Below, piece by piece: positions 1 to 5,237 of a DNA stretch of 9,063 bases. Numbering within the stretch: position 1 is the first letter of the stretch; every line of letters begins with the position of its first letter. The notes under the pieces are model-generated. The model made no database searches. It was not told the origin of the DNA and saw only the letters and a list, made by a program, of their open reading frames with translations. Source of the stretch: an uncultured Oscillospiraceae bacterium (GTDB taxonomy: Bacteria > Bacillota > Clostridia > Oscillospirales > Oscillospiraceae); the NCBI GenBank assembly GCA_947627085.1, contig CANQUO010000079.1, positions 1 to 9,063 on the forward strand, given 5' to 3'. Both the position numbers and the translations under genes were made by a program.

Positions 1-1028
1 TGGAGAACCTGGTGGTCCTGGCCGAGGTCCAGGAGCTCCGGGCAAATCCCCAGAGAGCCGCCAAGGGCGTGGTGATCGAGGCCCGCCTTGACAAGGGCCG
101 TGGACCTATAATGACGGTCCTTGTGCAAAACGGCACCTTAAAGCAGGGGGATATCATCATCGCCGGCACGGCCGTGGGCCGCGTGCGCACCATGATGAAC
201 GACAAGGGCGAGCGCGTCACCGAGGCCGGACCCTCGGTCCCCGTGGAGATCGCGGGCATGAGCGAGGTCCCCGCCGCCGGCGACACCTTCAACGCCGTGG
301 CCGACGAGCGCATGGCCCGGGAGCTTGCCGAGGAGCGCAGGGCCAATCAGAAGTCCTCCGGCGACACCGGCAAGAAGGTCTCGCTGGAAGATCTTTTCGC
401 CCAGATAAAAGAGGGAGAGCTCAAGGAGCTGGCCATAATAGTAAAGGCCGACGTCCAGGGCTCCGCCGAGGCCATAAAGGCGAGCCTGGAGAAACTTTCT
501 AACGACGAGGTCCGGGTAAAGGTCATCCACTCCGCCGTGGGCGCAATTTCCGAGTCCGACGTGATGCTGGCCGCTACCTCCGACGCCATCGTGGTGGGCT
601 TCAACGTCCGGCCCGACAGCGCCGCCCGGGAATCCGCCGCCAGGAGCCACGTGGACATCCGGCTTTACAGCATAATCTACGACTGCATAAACGAGATAGA
701 GGCCGCCATGAAGGGCATGCTGGCCCCCAAGTTCCAGGAGGTCCAGCTTGGTCACGCCGAGGTCCGGGAGACCTACAAGGTCTCCAAGGTCGGCACCGTC
801 TGCGGCTGTTACGTCCAGGACGGCAAGATTCAGCGCGGCTGTAAGGTCCGCGTCATCCGCGACAACGTGATAATCTTCGACGGGGAGCTGGCGAGCCTCC
901 GCCGGTTCAAGGACGACGTGCGCGAGGTGGCCTCCGGCTATGAGTGCGGTATGCAGATCGACAAGTTCAACGACGTGAAGGTCGGCGACATCATCGAGTG
1001 CTTCGTCATGGAGCAGATAAAACAGTGA
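1..1028 (+). CDS. infB: Translation initiation factor IF-2, C-terminal part (5' end outside window)
   Basis: IF-2 is the GTPase that brings formyl-Met-tRNA to the 30S subunit and promotes 50S joining. The frame is open from base 3 to a TGA at 1026-1028. It enters as ENLVVLAEVQELRANP, the stretch just after the GTPase domain, so the G domain and N-terminus lie upstream. Visible parts in order are the EF-Tu-like domain II (VIEARLDKGRGP, then VLVQNGTLKQGDIIIAGTA), the central IF2 domain (KELAIIVKADVQGSAEAI through VGFNVRPD), and the C-terminal fMet-tRNA-binding beta-barrel with the conserved SGYECGM segment near the end. The length from this point to the stop matches the family, so the C-terminus is intact. 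A GTG at base 12 is an internal valine codon, not a start. The gene precedes rbfA, as in most bacteria, but with an unusually long, hairpin-rich gap. Confidence 0.97.
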   Translation, partial: ENLVVLAEVQELRANPQRAAKGVVIEARLDKGRGPIMTVLVQNGTLKQGDIIIAGTAVGRVRTMMNDKGERVTEAGPSVPVEIAGMSEVPAAGDTFNAVADERMARELAEERRANQKSSGDTGKKVSLEDLFAQIKEGELKELAIIVKADVQGSAEAIKASLEKLSNDEVRVKVIHSAVGAISESDVMLAATSDAIVVGFNVRPDSAARESAARSHVDIRLYSIIYDCINEIEAAMKGMLAPKFQEVQLGHAEVRETYKVSKVGTVCGCYVQDGKIQRGCKVRVIRDNVIIFDGELASLRRFKDDVREVASGYECGMQIDKFNDVKVGDIIECFVMEQIKQ

Positions 1029-1039
1029 AATGAAATAAG

Positions 1040-1063
1040 AGGGCGGGCGTTATCGCCCGCCCT
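1040..1063. repeat. GC-rich hairpin just after infB
   Basis: A perfect 9-bp stem (GGGCGGGCG at 1041-1049 with CGCCCGCCC at 1054-1062) closes on a TTAT tetraloop; A1040 and T1063 extend it to 10 bp. It sits 11 nt after the infB stop. The tail (TTACGTTG) is not a U-tract, so it is a poor classical terminator. It could be an attenuating or 3'-end-protecting hairpin, or the first unit of the palindromic repeat block that fills this gap. Confidence 0.75.
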
Positions 1064-1068
1064 TACGT

Positions 1069-1100
1069 TGTCGGCAAAGGCGCAAGGGCCTTTGCCGACA
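1069..1100. repeat. 13-bp perfect inverted repeat in the infB-rbfA gap
   Basis: TGTCGGCAAAGGC (1069-1081) pairs perfectly with GCCTTTGCCGACA (1088-1100) around a 6-nt loop. A G-run rather than a U-run follows. It resembles short intergenic palindromic repeats more than a terminator. No ORF or conserved RNA family was recognised here. Confidence 0.75.
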
Positions 1101-1114
1101 GGGGGAACAAGAGG

Positions 1115-1149
1115 TAATTTTCGCGACGTACATGCCGCCGCGAAAATTA
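1115..1149. repeat. 11-bp perfect inverted repeat in the infB-rbfA gap
   Basis: TAATTTTCGCG (1115-1125) pairs perfectly with CGCGAAAATTA (1139-1149) around a 13-nt loop. It is the third hairpin in about 110 bp. The remaining bases to the rbfA start (1150-1235) hold a small GACCG-TAA-CGGTC hairpin at about 1209-1221 and the rbfA ribosome site. I see no convincing promoter in the gap. Confidence 0.7.
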
Positions 1150-1235
1150 TTTCAAGAAGGCGATTTCACCGGGGAGTTCCCAGAGGGGCTTAAATCACAA
1201 ATCTGTCTGACCGTAACGGTCTGAAAGGAAAGAAT

Positions 1236-1610
1236 ATGCCATCAAACCATATAAATCGAATAAACGAGGACATTCGTCTTTGCATGGACAAGCTTCTTCG
1301 GGAGGTAAAGGACCCGAGAATCCATCAGGGCCTCATGTCCGTCACCGCCGTGGAGACCACGGGGGACCTTAAATACTGCAAGATATACCTCAGCGTCTTA
1401 GGGCTTGAGGACGAGAAGAGCCTGAAGCAGGGCCTCAAGTCCGCCTCCGGGTGGCTCCGGCGGGAGCTGGGCCAGCGGCTCCGGCTTCGCAACACCCCGG
1501 AGCTGAGCTTCGTGCTGGACCGCTCCATCGAGGAGGGGGCCCACATAAGCTCCATCCTGGCCTCACTCGATATAAAGCCCGAGGAGGAGACGGAAGATGA
1601 CGATAAGTGA
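1236..1610 (+). CDS. rbfA: Ribosome-binding factor A (30S maturation)
   Basis: RbfA is a small single-domain KH-like protein that binds immature 30S subunits, helps 16S rRNA 5'-end maturation and is important for growth in the cold. The 124-residue product has the usual family length. It shows the family pattern: an N-terminal helix (HINRINEDIRLCMDKLL), the EVKDPRI segment, the strand pair SVTAVETTGDLKYCKIYLSVLG, and the C-terminal LRRELGQRLRLRNTPELSFVLDRSIEEG block with an acidic tail. The ATG at 1236 follows AAAGGAAAG (1224-1232), a good Shine-Dalgarno site at normal spacing. The 3' end overlaps the next gene by 14 nt, so the two are almost certainly co-translated. Confidence 0.96.
   Translation: MPSNHINRINEDIRLCMDKLLREVKDPRIHQGLMSVTAVETTGDLKYCKIYLSVLGLEDEKSLKQGLKSASGWLRRELGQRLRLRNTPELSFVLDRSIEEGAHISSILASLDIKPEEETEDDDK
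1582..1587 (+). promoter_or_regulatory. Ribosome-binding site for nrnA inside the rbfA tail
   Basis: AGGAGG lies within the rbfA Glu-Glu codons, 9 nt before the ATG at 1597. It is a full-strength Shine-Dalgarno sequence and fixes the start of the overlapping DHH gene. Confidence 0.8.
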
Positions 1611-2541
1611 CGCCGCCCGGTGGCTTGCCGGTAACGACCGCTACCTCATACTGACCCACACCCGCCCCGACGGGGATACCCTGGGCTCTGCCTCGGCGTT
1701 GTGCTCGGCCCTGCGGAGAATGGGCAAGAGCGCGGCGCTTTTTAAAAACACCGAGATAACAGGCAAATTCATCCCCTTCGTGTCCCCCTTCTTAGCCCCG
1801 GGGGACTATACTTATGACCGTGTGATAAGCGTGGATATCGCCTCCTCGGGCCTCTTCCCGGTGGGCTTTGAGGGAAAAGTGGAGCTTGCCATAGACCACC
1901 ACCCGTCAAACTCCGGCTTTGCCGAAAATACCCTCCTTGAGGTGGAAAGGGCCGCCTGCGGGGAGATAATATTGGAGCTTATAAACCTCCTCCACGGTGG
2001 GCCCACGAAGGAGGAGGCGGACCTTCTCTACATCGCCGTGTCCACGGACACCGGGTGCTTCCAGTACGCCAACGTGACGGAGAACACCTTCCTCGCCGCG
2101 GCGGAGCTCGCCCGGGCGGGGGCGGACACGGCGGGCCTTTCACGGCTTTTCTTCCGCACCTTCTCCCGGGCCCGCCTGGCCCTGGAGGGGGCGGTGTACT
2201 CCGGCCTTAGGACCTTCCGGAAGGGCCGGATCGTGGTGAACATCGTGACCCTGGACATGGTGAGACGCGCCGGCGTCACGGAAAACGACATGGACGATAT
2301 CGCCGCCCTTGCCGGAAAGCTGGAGGGCCACCAGGTCAGCGTCACCATCCGCGAAAACGACAACGGCACCAGCCGCGTGTCTTTGCGCTCCGGCGCTACT
2401 GTCAACGTCTCCGACATCGCCCGCAACTTCGGCGGAGGCGGCCACGCCATGGCCGCCGGTTGCACCGTCAAAGCCGGTCCCGAGGAGACGCTGAGGTTGC
2501 TGTTGCCGGTTATCGAGGGAGCGATGGACGGGGAGAAGTAG
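1597..2541 (+). CDS. nrnA: DHH/DHHA1 phosphoesterase, NrnA-type oligoribonuclease / pAp phosphatase
   Basis: Members of this family use two Mn ions to degrade nanoRNAs (2-5 nt) and, in several characterised cases, to dephosphorylate 3'-phosphoadenosine 5'-phosphate; the enzyme is cytosolic. All DHH-domain metal motifs are present: HTRPDGDTLGS at about residues 21-31 (H21, D25, D27), SVDIAS with D80, DHH at 100-102, and STDTG with D151. The C-terminal DHHA1 substrate-binding domain ends in the glycine-rich motif FGGGGHAMAAG at about 278-288. The 314-residue length is typical. The start overlaps rbfA by 14 nt and has an AGGAGG site, and the rbfA-DHH pairing is a recurrent order in Gram-positive genomes. 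The catalytic set looks complete, so an active enzyme is expected. Whether nanoRNA, pAp or another dinucleotide is the main substrate cannot be told from sequence. Confidence 0.93.
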   Translation: MTISDAARWLAGNDRYLILTHTRPDGDTLGSASALCSALRRMGKSAALFKNTEITGKFIPFVSPFLAPGDYTYDRVISVDIASSGLFPVGFEGKVELAIDHHPSNSGFAENTLLEVERAACGEIILELINLLHGGPTKEEADLLYIAVSTDTGCFQYANVTENTFLAAAELARAGADTAGLSRLFFRTFSRARLALEGAVYSGLRTFRKGRIVVNIVTLDMVRRAGVTENDMDDIAALAGKLEGHQVSVTIRENDNGTSRVSLRSGATVNVSDIARNFGGGGHAMAAGCTVKAGPEETLRLLLPVIEGAMDGEK

Positions 2542-2563
2542 GAATATTCGACCCACCCCCTAC

Positions 2564-2582
2564 CCCCTCCCAGAGGGAGGGG
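2564..2582. repeat. C/G-rich 8-bp hairpin after nrnA
   Basis: CCCCTCCC (2564-2571) pairs with GGGAGGGG (2575-2582) around AGA. It starts 22 nt after the nrnA stop and lacks a U-tract. It may be a 3'-end hairpin or the edge of a repeat element. Confidence 0.6.
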
Positions 2583-2747
2583 CTAACAGCTACCACCGCA
2601 CCAGCGCGACCAGGTTAGAAGAAAAATCTAACGACACTTGAGCCGTAAGCGGCCAAGCGGGTTAGAGGTAGGGACAATTCGTCAACGCACGCGCGGATGT
2701 GAGCGGTAAATGCTACCCACACGCGCAAACGGCCTTTTCCCTCTTTG

Positions 2748-2788
2748 CTACTTTCTCCCTTTTGTGCCCAACAAAAGGGAGAAAGTAG
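2748..2788. repeat. 18-bp perfect inverted repeat upstream of truB
   Basis: CTACTTTCTCCCTTTTGT (2748-2765) is perfectly complementary to 2771-2788, with a 5-nt loop GCCCA. This is the longest perfect stem in the window and is longer than a terminator needs. No U-tract follows. It resembles a REP- or MITE-like intergenic palindrome. A second small hairpin, TCGTCC-GTTC-GGACGA (2795-2810), follows directly. Confidence 0.75.
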
Positions 2789-2850
2789 AATCCTTCGTCC
2801 GTTCGGACGACTACCGATAAAAAGCCAAGCGGCGTATGAGCGTGATATTT

Positions 2851-3720
2851 ATGACCGGCATCATCATAATCGACAAGCCCCCCTCCTGGACGAGTCAGGA
2901 CGTGTGCGCAAAGCTCCGGGGGGCACTGCATGAAAAGCGGGTGGGCCACTCCGGGACGCTGGACCCCATGGCCACCGGGGTTCTGCCAGTATTCGTGGGC
3001 AGGGCCACAAGGGCCGTGAGCTTTGCGGAGAACGACAGCAAGCGGTATACGGCCCATGTCCGCTTCGGCGTTACCACCGACACCCAGGACATGACCGGGA
3101 CCGTGATAGATGCCCGGGAATGTGACGTGACCGAGGCGGAGCTTTCGTCCGTTCTCCCGGAGTTCATCGGGGAGATAGACCAGGTACCCCCCATGTACTC
3201 CGCTGTGAAGATCGGGGGCCAGAAGCTCTACGAGCTGGCCAGACGCGGGAAAGACATTGAGCGCCCCGCGAGAAAAATCAACATATACTCCATCGACCTT
3301 CTGGGCCGGGAACGGGGGGATTTTGTGCTGGATATCCGGTGCTCCAAGGGTACGTATATCCGCACTCTCGCCCACGACATCGGCGCGCGCCTCGGCTGTG
3401 GCGGGGCGCTGGCCGCCCTCCGCCGGACCGAGGCCGGGATATTCAAAATCTCCGGCGCCCACCCCTTAAATGAGGTCCTGAGCGCCGCCGAGACCGGCAA
3501 AATTTCTGACCTTTTACTGCCAACGGACAGCCTTTTCACCGCCTACCCCGCCGTCACCGTTAACGCGGAGCGGGAGCGGCGGTGCCGGTGCGGCAACGAC
3601 TTTCCGGCGCGCGTCCCCGACGGCGATTACCGGGTCTATTCGGAAAGCGGCGAATTTCTCCTGCTGGGCCGGGCCCGGGGCGGACGGGTCTATACACTTA
3701 AAAATTTCTTCAGCGTTTGA
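2851..3720 (+). CDS. truB: tRNA pseudouridine(55) synthase TruB
   Basis: TruB isomerises U55 in the T-loop of elongator tRNAs and also acts as a tRNA-folding chaperone. The N-terminus GIIIIDKPPSWTSQDV and the catalytic motif VGHSGTLDPMATGVLP are diagnostic; the Asp of TLDP is the nucleophile. Further family blocks are KRYTAHVRFGVTTDTQDMTG, QVPPMYSAVKIGGQKLYELAR and CSKGTYIRTLAHDIG. A small RNA-binding region of the C-terminal (PUA-like) type follows. I chose the ATG at 2851 because it places two residues before the conserved GII, as family members do, and a weak GAG lies 10 nt upstream. An in-frame ATG at 2836 would add MSVIF and has no visible ribosome site. The gene is 10 nt upstream of ribF, as in the classical truB-ribF pair. 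Confidence 0.95.
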   Translation: MTGIIIIDKPPSWTSQDVCAKLRGALHEKRVGHSGTLDPMATGVLPVFVGRATRAVSFAENDSKRYTAHVRFGVTTDTQDMTGTVIDARECDVTEAELSSVLPEFIGEIDQVPPMYSAVKIGGQKLYELARRGKDIERPARKINIYSIDLLGRERGDFVLDIRCSKGTYIRTLAHDIGARLGCGGALAALRRTEAGIFKISGAHPLNEVLSAAETGKISDLLLPTDSLFTAYPAVTVNAERERRCRCGNDFPARVPDGDYRVYSESGEFLLLGRARGGRVYTLKNFFSV

Positions 3721-3730
3721 GGTGAGATAA

Positions 3731-4669
3731 ATGGAACAAGGCCGCCGAGTCATAGCCCTGGGCTTTTTTGACGGCGTGCATCTGGGCCACGGGGAGCTGC
3801 TGAAGCTCACGGTGAAGAGGGCACGGGAGCTTGGCGTAGAGCCCGCCGTCATATCCTTCGACACGCCCCCCAATAAGACCATCGGCGGGGAGCCCGTGCC
3901 AATGATAAGCTCCGCCCTTGACCGGGCCGGGCTCATGCGAAGGCTTTACGGGGTAGAGGACCTGATATTTCTCCACTTCGACTCGGAGCTCCGGCACATG
4001 CCATGGGATACCTTTGTGAAGTGGCTGGTCACGGACTTCGGGGCCGTGGGTCTGGTGGCCGGGTACGATTTTCGCTTCGGCTACCGGGGTCAGGGCACGG
4101 CGGAGCTTTTGAGGGAAAAATGCCGGGAGCTGGGCATCGCCTGCGACATCGTGGACAGGGTGGAGCTGGACGGCGAGGCGGTGAGCTCCACCAGGATACG
4201 TGAGCTCCTCCTTGAGGGCCAGTGCCGCCGGGCGGGGCAGTTTCTGGGCCACCGGCATATCCTCACGGACTTTGTCCGCAACGGCTACCGCTTCGGCAGG
4301 ACCCTGGGCACGCCCACAATAAACATGCGCTTTTCCGACGGCGTCCTCATACCCCGCCACGGCGTCTACATAGCCGAGGCACATATTTTGGAAAGCGGTA
4401 AGTGCTACCCCGCCGTCACCAACATCGGCGTGCGCCCCTCGGTGGGCGGCGAGGCGGCCGTCAGCGTGGAGAGCCACCTTCTTGGCTACTCCGGCAACCT
4501 CTACGGCCAGATGATAAGGGTGGAATTTTATAAATTCCTCCGGGACGAGCGAAAATTTGACAAGATAGATGAGCTCCGCGACCAGATAAGACGCGACGCC
4601 GCCCAGACCCTGGAGTTTTTCAACCGCCACCCAATAGACCCCTTCGACTACCCGGACTGGAAAAAGTAA
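3731..4669 (+). CDS. ribF: Bifunctional riboflavin kinase / FAD synthetase RibF
   Basis: RibF phosphorylates riboflavin to FMN and adenylylates FMN to FAD. The N-terminal nucleotidyltransferase half has GFFDGVHLGH (residues 11-20), GYDFRFG (111-117) and SSTRIRE (152-158). The C-terminal riboflavin kinase half starts near residue 180 with GYRFGRTLGTPTINMRF. Here the metal/nucleotide-binding PTAN motif reads PTIN. It continues with TNIGVRPSVGG (230-240), ESHLLGYSGNLYG containing the likely catalytic Glu247, and YKFLRDERKFDKIDEL. At 312 residues it is full length. GAGGTGA (3719-3725) overlaps the truB stop and sits 5 nt before the ATG, so coupling to truB is likely. A strong terminator follows 14 nt after the stop, making ribF the last gene of the operon. 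Confidence 0.96.
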   Translation: MEQGRRVIALGFFDGVHLGHGELLKLTVKRARELGVEPAVISFDTPPNKTIGGEPVPMISSALDRAGLMRRLYGVEDLIFLHFDSELRHMPWDTFVKWLVTDFGAVGLVAGYDFRFGYRGQGTAELLREKCRELGIACDIVDRVELDGEAVSSTRIRELLLEGQCRRAGQFLGHRHILTDFVRNGYRFGRTLGTPTINMRFSDGVLIPRHGVYIAEAHILESGKCYPAVTNIGVRPSVGGEAAVSVESHLLGYSGNLYGQMIRVEFYKFLRDERKFDKIDELRDQIRRDAAQTLEFFNRHPIDPFDYPDWKK

Positions 4670-4683
4670 ACGGAAAAACAAAG

Positions 4684-4727
4684 AAAACACCGATTTTGCT
4701 TACCGATAAGCCAAAATCGGTGTTTTT
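4684..4727 (+). terminator. Rho-independent terminator after ribF
   Basis: AAAACACCGATTTTG (4684-4698) pairs with 4712-4726, with an inner CTTA/TAAG stem, a CCGA loop and a one-base bulge. A T-rich tail (TTTTTGTTT) follows. The A-rich left flank makes it usable in both directions, but it mainly ends the infB-ribF operon. Confidence 0.9.
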
Positions 4728-4746
4728 GTTTGATACTATTCTCCAA

Positions 4747-4781
4747 TAAAAAGTAGACTTTTTTCAAATGTCTACTTTTTA
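4747..4781. repeat. 12-bp perfect AT-rich inverted repeat upstream of blaI
   Basis: TAAAAAGTAGAC (4747-4758) pairs perfectly with GTCTACTTTTTA (4770-4781) around an 11-nt T-rich loop. It lies between the ribF terminator and the blaI promoter. It may be a second, insulating terminator or a repeat-element remnant. It ends 20 bp before the -35 box, so it should not be part of the transcript. Confidence 0.65.
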
Positions 4782-4801
4782 AAGAAGATCAATATAAGCT
4801 A

Positions 4802-4830
4802 TTGACAGGGGAGGTTTAATGCGTTAGACT
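4802..4830 (+). promoter_or_regulatory. Sigma-A promoter of the blaI-M56 operon
   Basis: A perfect -35 TTGACA (4802-4807), a 17-bp spacer and a -10 TAGACT (4825-4830, four of six consensus bases) place the transcript start near 4837. The -10 is embedded in the palindromic operator, so repressor binding would directly block RNA polymerase. Confidence 0.8.
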
Positions 4831-4849
4831 TAGTCTAACGCGTTAAACC
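4813..4849. promoter_or_regulatory. 37-bp palindromic operator, predicted BlaI-family binding site
   Basis: Two 18-nt arms around a central T at 4831 are complementary except for one position (T4820/G4842). The core is GCGTTAGACT-T-AGTCTAACGC (4821-4841), and the outer arms are GGTTTAA (4813-4819) and TTAAACC (4843-4849). It covers the -10 box and the predicted start site of the operon whose first gene is a BlaI-family repressor, the usual autoregulatory arrangement. The core is not the TACA/TGTA box known from staphylococcal BlaI/MecI, so the binding specificity is inferred from position only. Confidence 0.75.
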
Positions 4850-4872
4850 AAACGAAAAAAGGAGGAATTTTT

Positions 4873-5235
4873 GTGGGCGGAGGGAAGATTTTTGACAGTG
4901 AGTACAGGTTTTGCCTCATACTTTGGGAGGTGGAGCCGGTGAACTCCACGGAGCTTACGAGGCTCTGCCGGGAGAGGCTGGGCTGGTCCAAGGCCACCAC
5001 CTACACGGTGATAAGAAGGCTCTCGGAGCGGGGAATCGTGAAAAACGAGAACGCCGTGGTCACGAGCCTTGTCTCAAAGGACGAGGCGGAGGCGGAGAGG
5101 ATAGACGAGCTGGTGGAGGACACCTTCCAGGGCTCCATGCCGGCCTTCGTGGCGGCCTTCGCCAAGCACCCGAAGGTGACGAAAAAGGAGCTTGACGAGA
5201 TACGGCGGCTCATCGACGAGTACGAGGAGGAGTAG
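4873..5235 (+). CDS. BlaI/MecI-family winged-helix transcriptional repressor
   Basis: The predicted protein is a 120-residue dimeric repressor of the penicillinase-repressor family. The N-terminal winged helix runs from DSEYRFCLILWEVEPVNSTELTRL through the recognition-helix region LGWSKATTYTVIRRLSERGIV (about residues 36-56); the W-S-K-A/T-T-Y/V-T-V-I-R-L pattern is characteristic of the family. The C-terminal dimerisation helices are acidic (AEAERIDELVEDTF, then KELDEIRRLIDEYEEE). The start is a GTG at 4873, 7 nt after GGAGG (4861-4865). It is preceded by its own promoter and a large palindrome, and followed 2 nt later by an M56 metalloprotease. This is the blaI-blaR1 layout, in which the protease causes repressor inactivation. 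No beta-lactamase gene is nearby, so calling it a resistance regulator would be unjustified. Confidence 0.93.
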   Translation: MGGGKIFDSEYRFCLILWEVEPVNSTELTRLCRERLGWSKATTYTVIRRLSERGIVKNENAVVTSLVSKDEAEAERIDELVEDTFQGSMPAFVAAFAKHPKVTKKELDEIRRLIDEYEEE

Positions 5236-5237
5236 GT

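Larger units (their letters stand above)
2542..2850. other. 309-bp non-coding gap before truB, rich in palindromes
   Basis: No credible gene was found on either strand. The gap contains an 8-bp hairpin (2564-2582), a GTTAGA-N7-TCTAAC inverted repeat (2614-2632), an 18-bp perfect hairpin (2748-2788) and a 6-7 bp hairpin (2795-2810). The first part (2551-2582) is a C-rich then G-rich tract. No clear -35/-10 pair for truB was seen. The composition and density of palindromes suggest decayed or miniature repeat elements inserted into the operon. Confidence 0.6.

Noticed and set aside
138..755. Long antisense reading frame across infB
   Set aside because: It is a shadow of the GC-rich infB coding frame. 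The translation is His/Gly/Val-rich with no family resemblance, while the sense frame is unambiguous IF-2.
1040..1063. Hairpin after infB as a transcription terminator
   Set aside because: The stem is strong, but the tail is TTACGTTG rather than a U-run, and rbfA downstream has no visible promoter. I kept it as a repeat or structural element.
2542..2850. Possible tRNA, riboswitch or CRISPR in the nrnA-truB gap
   Set aside because: No cloverleaf, no T-loop sequence, no direct repeats with regular spacers and no recognised aptamer core were seen; only isolated hairpins.
2713..3462. 249-codon antisense reading frame over truB and its leader
   Set aside because: It is the complement of a clear truB gene and crosses the 18-bp palindrome. 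Its composition is typical of a GC-rich shadow.
3710..4690. 326-codon antisense reading frame covering ribF
   Set aside because: It mirrors ribF almost exactly and has no recognisable motifs. It would also run through the ribF terminator hairpin. The sense frame has all RibF motifs.
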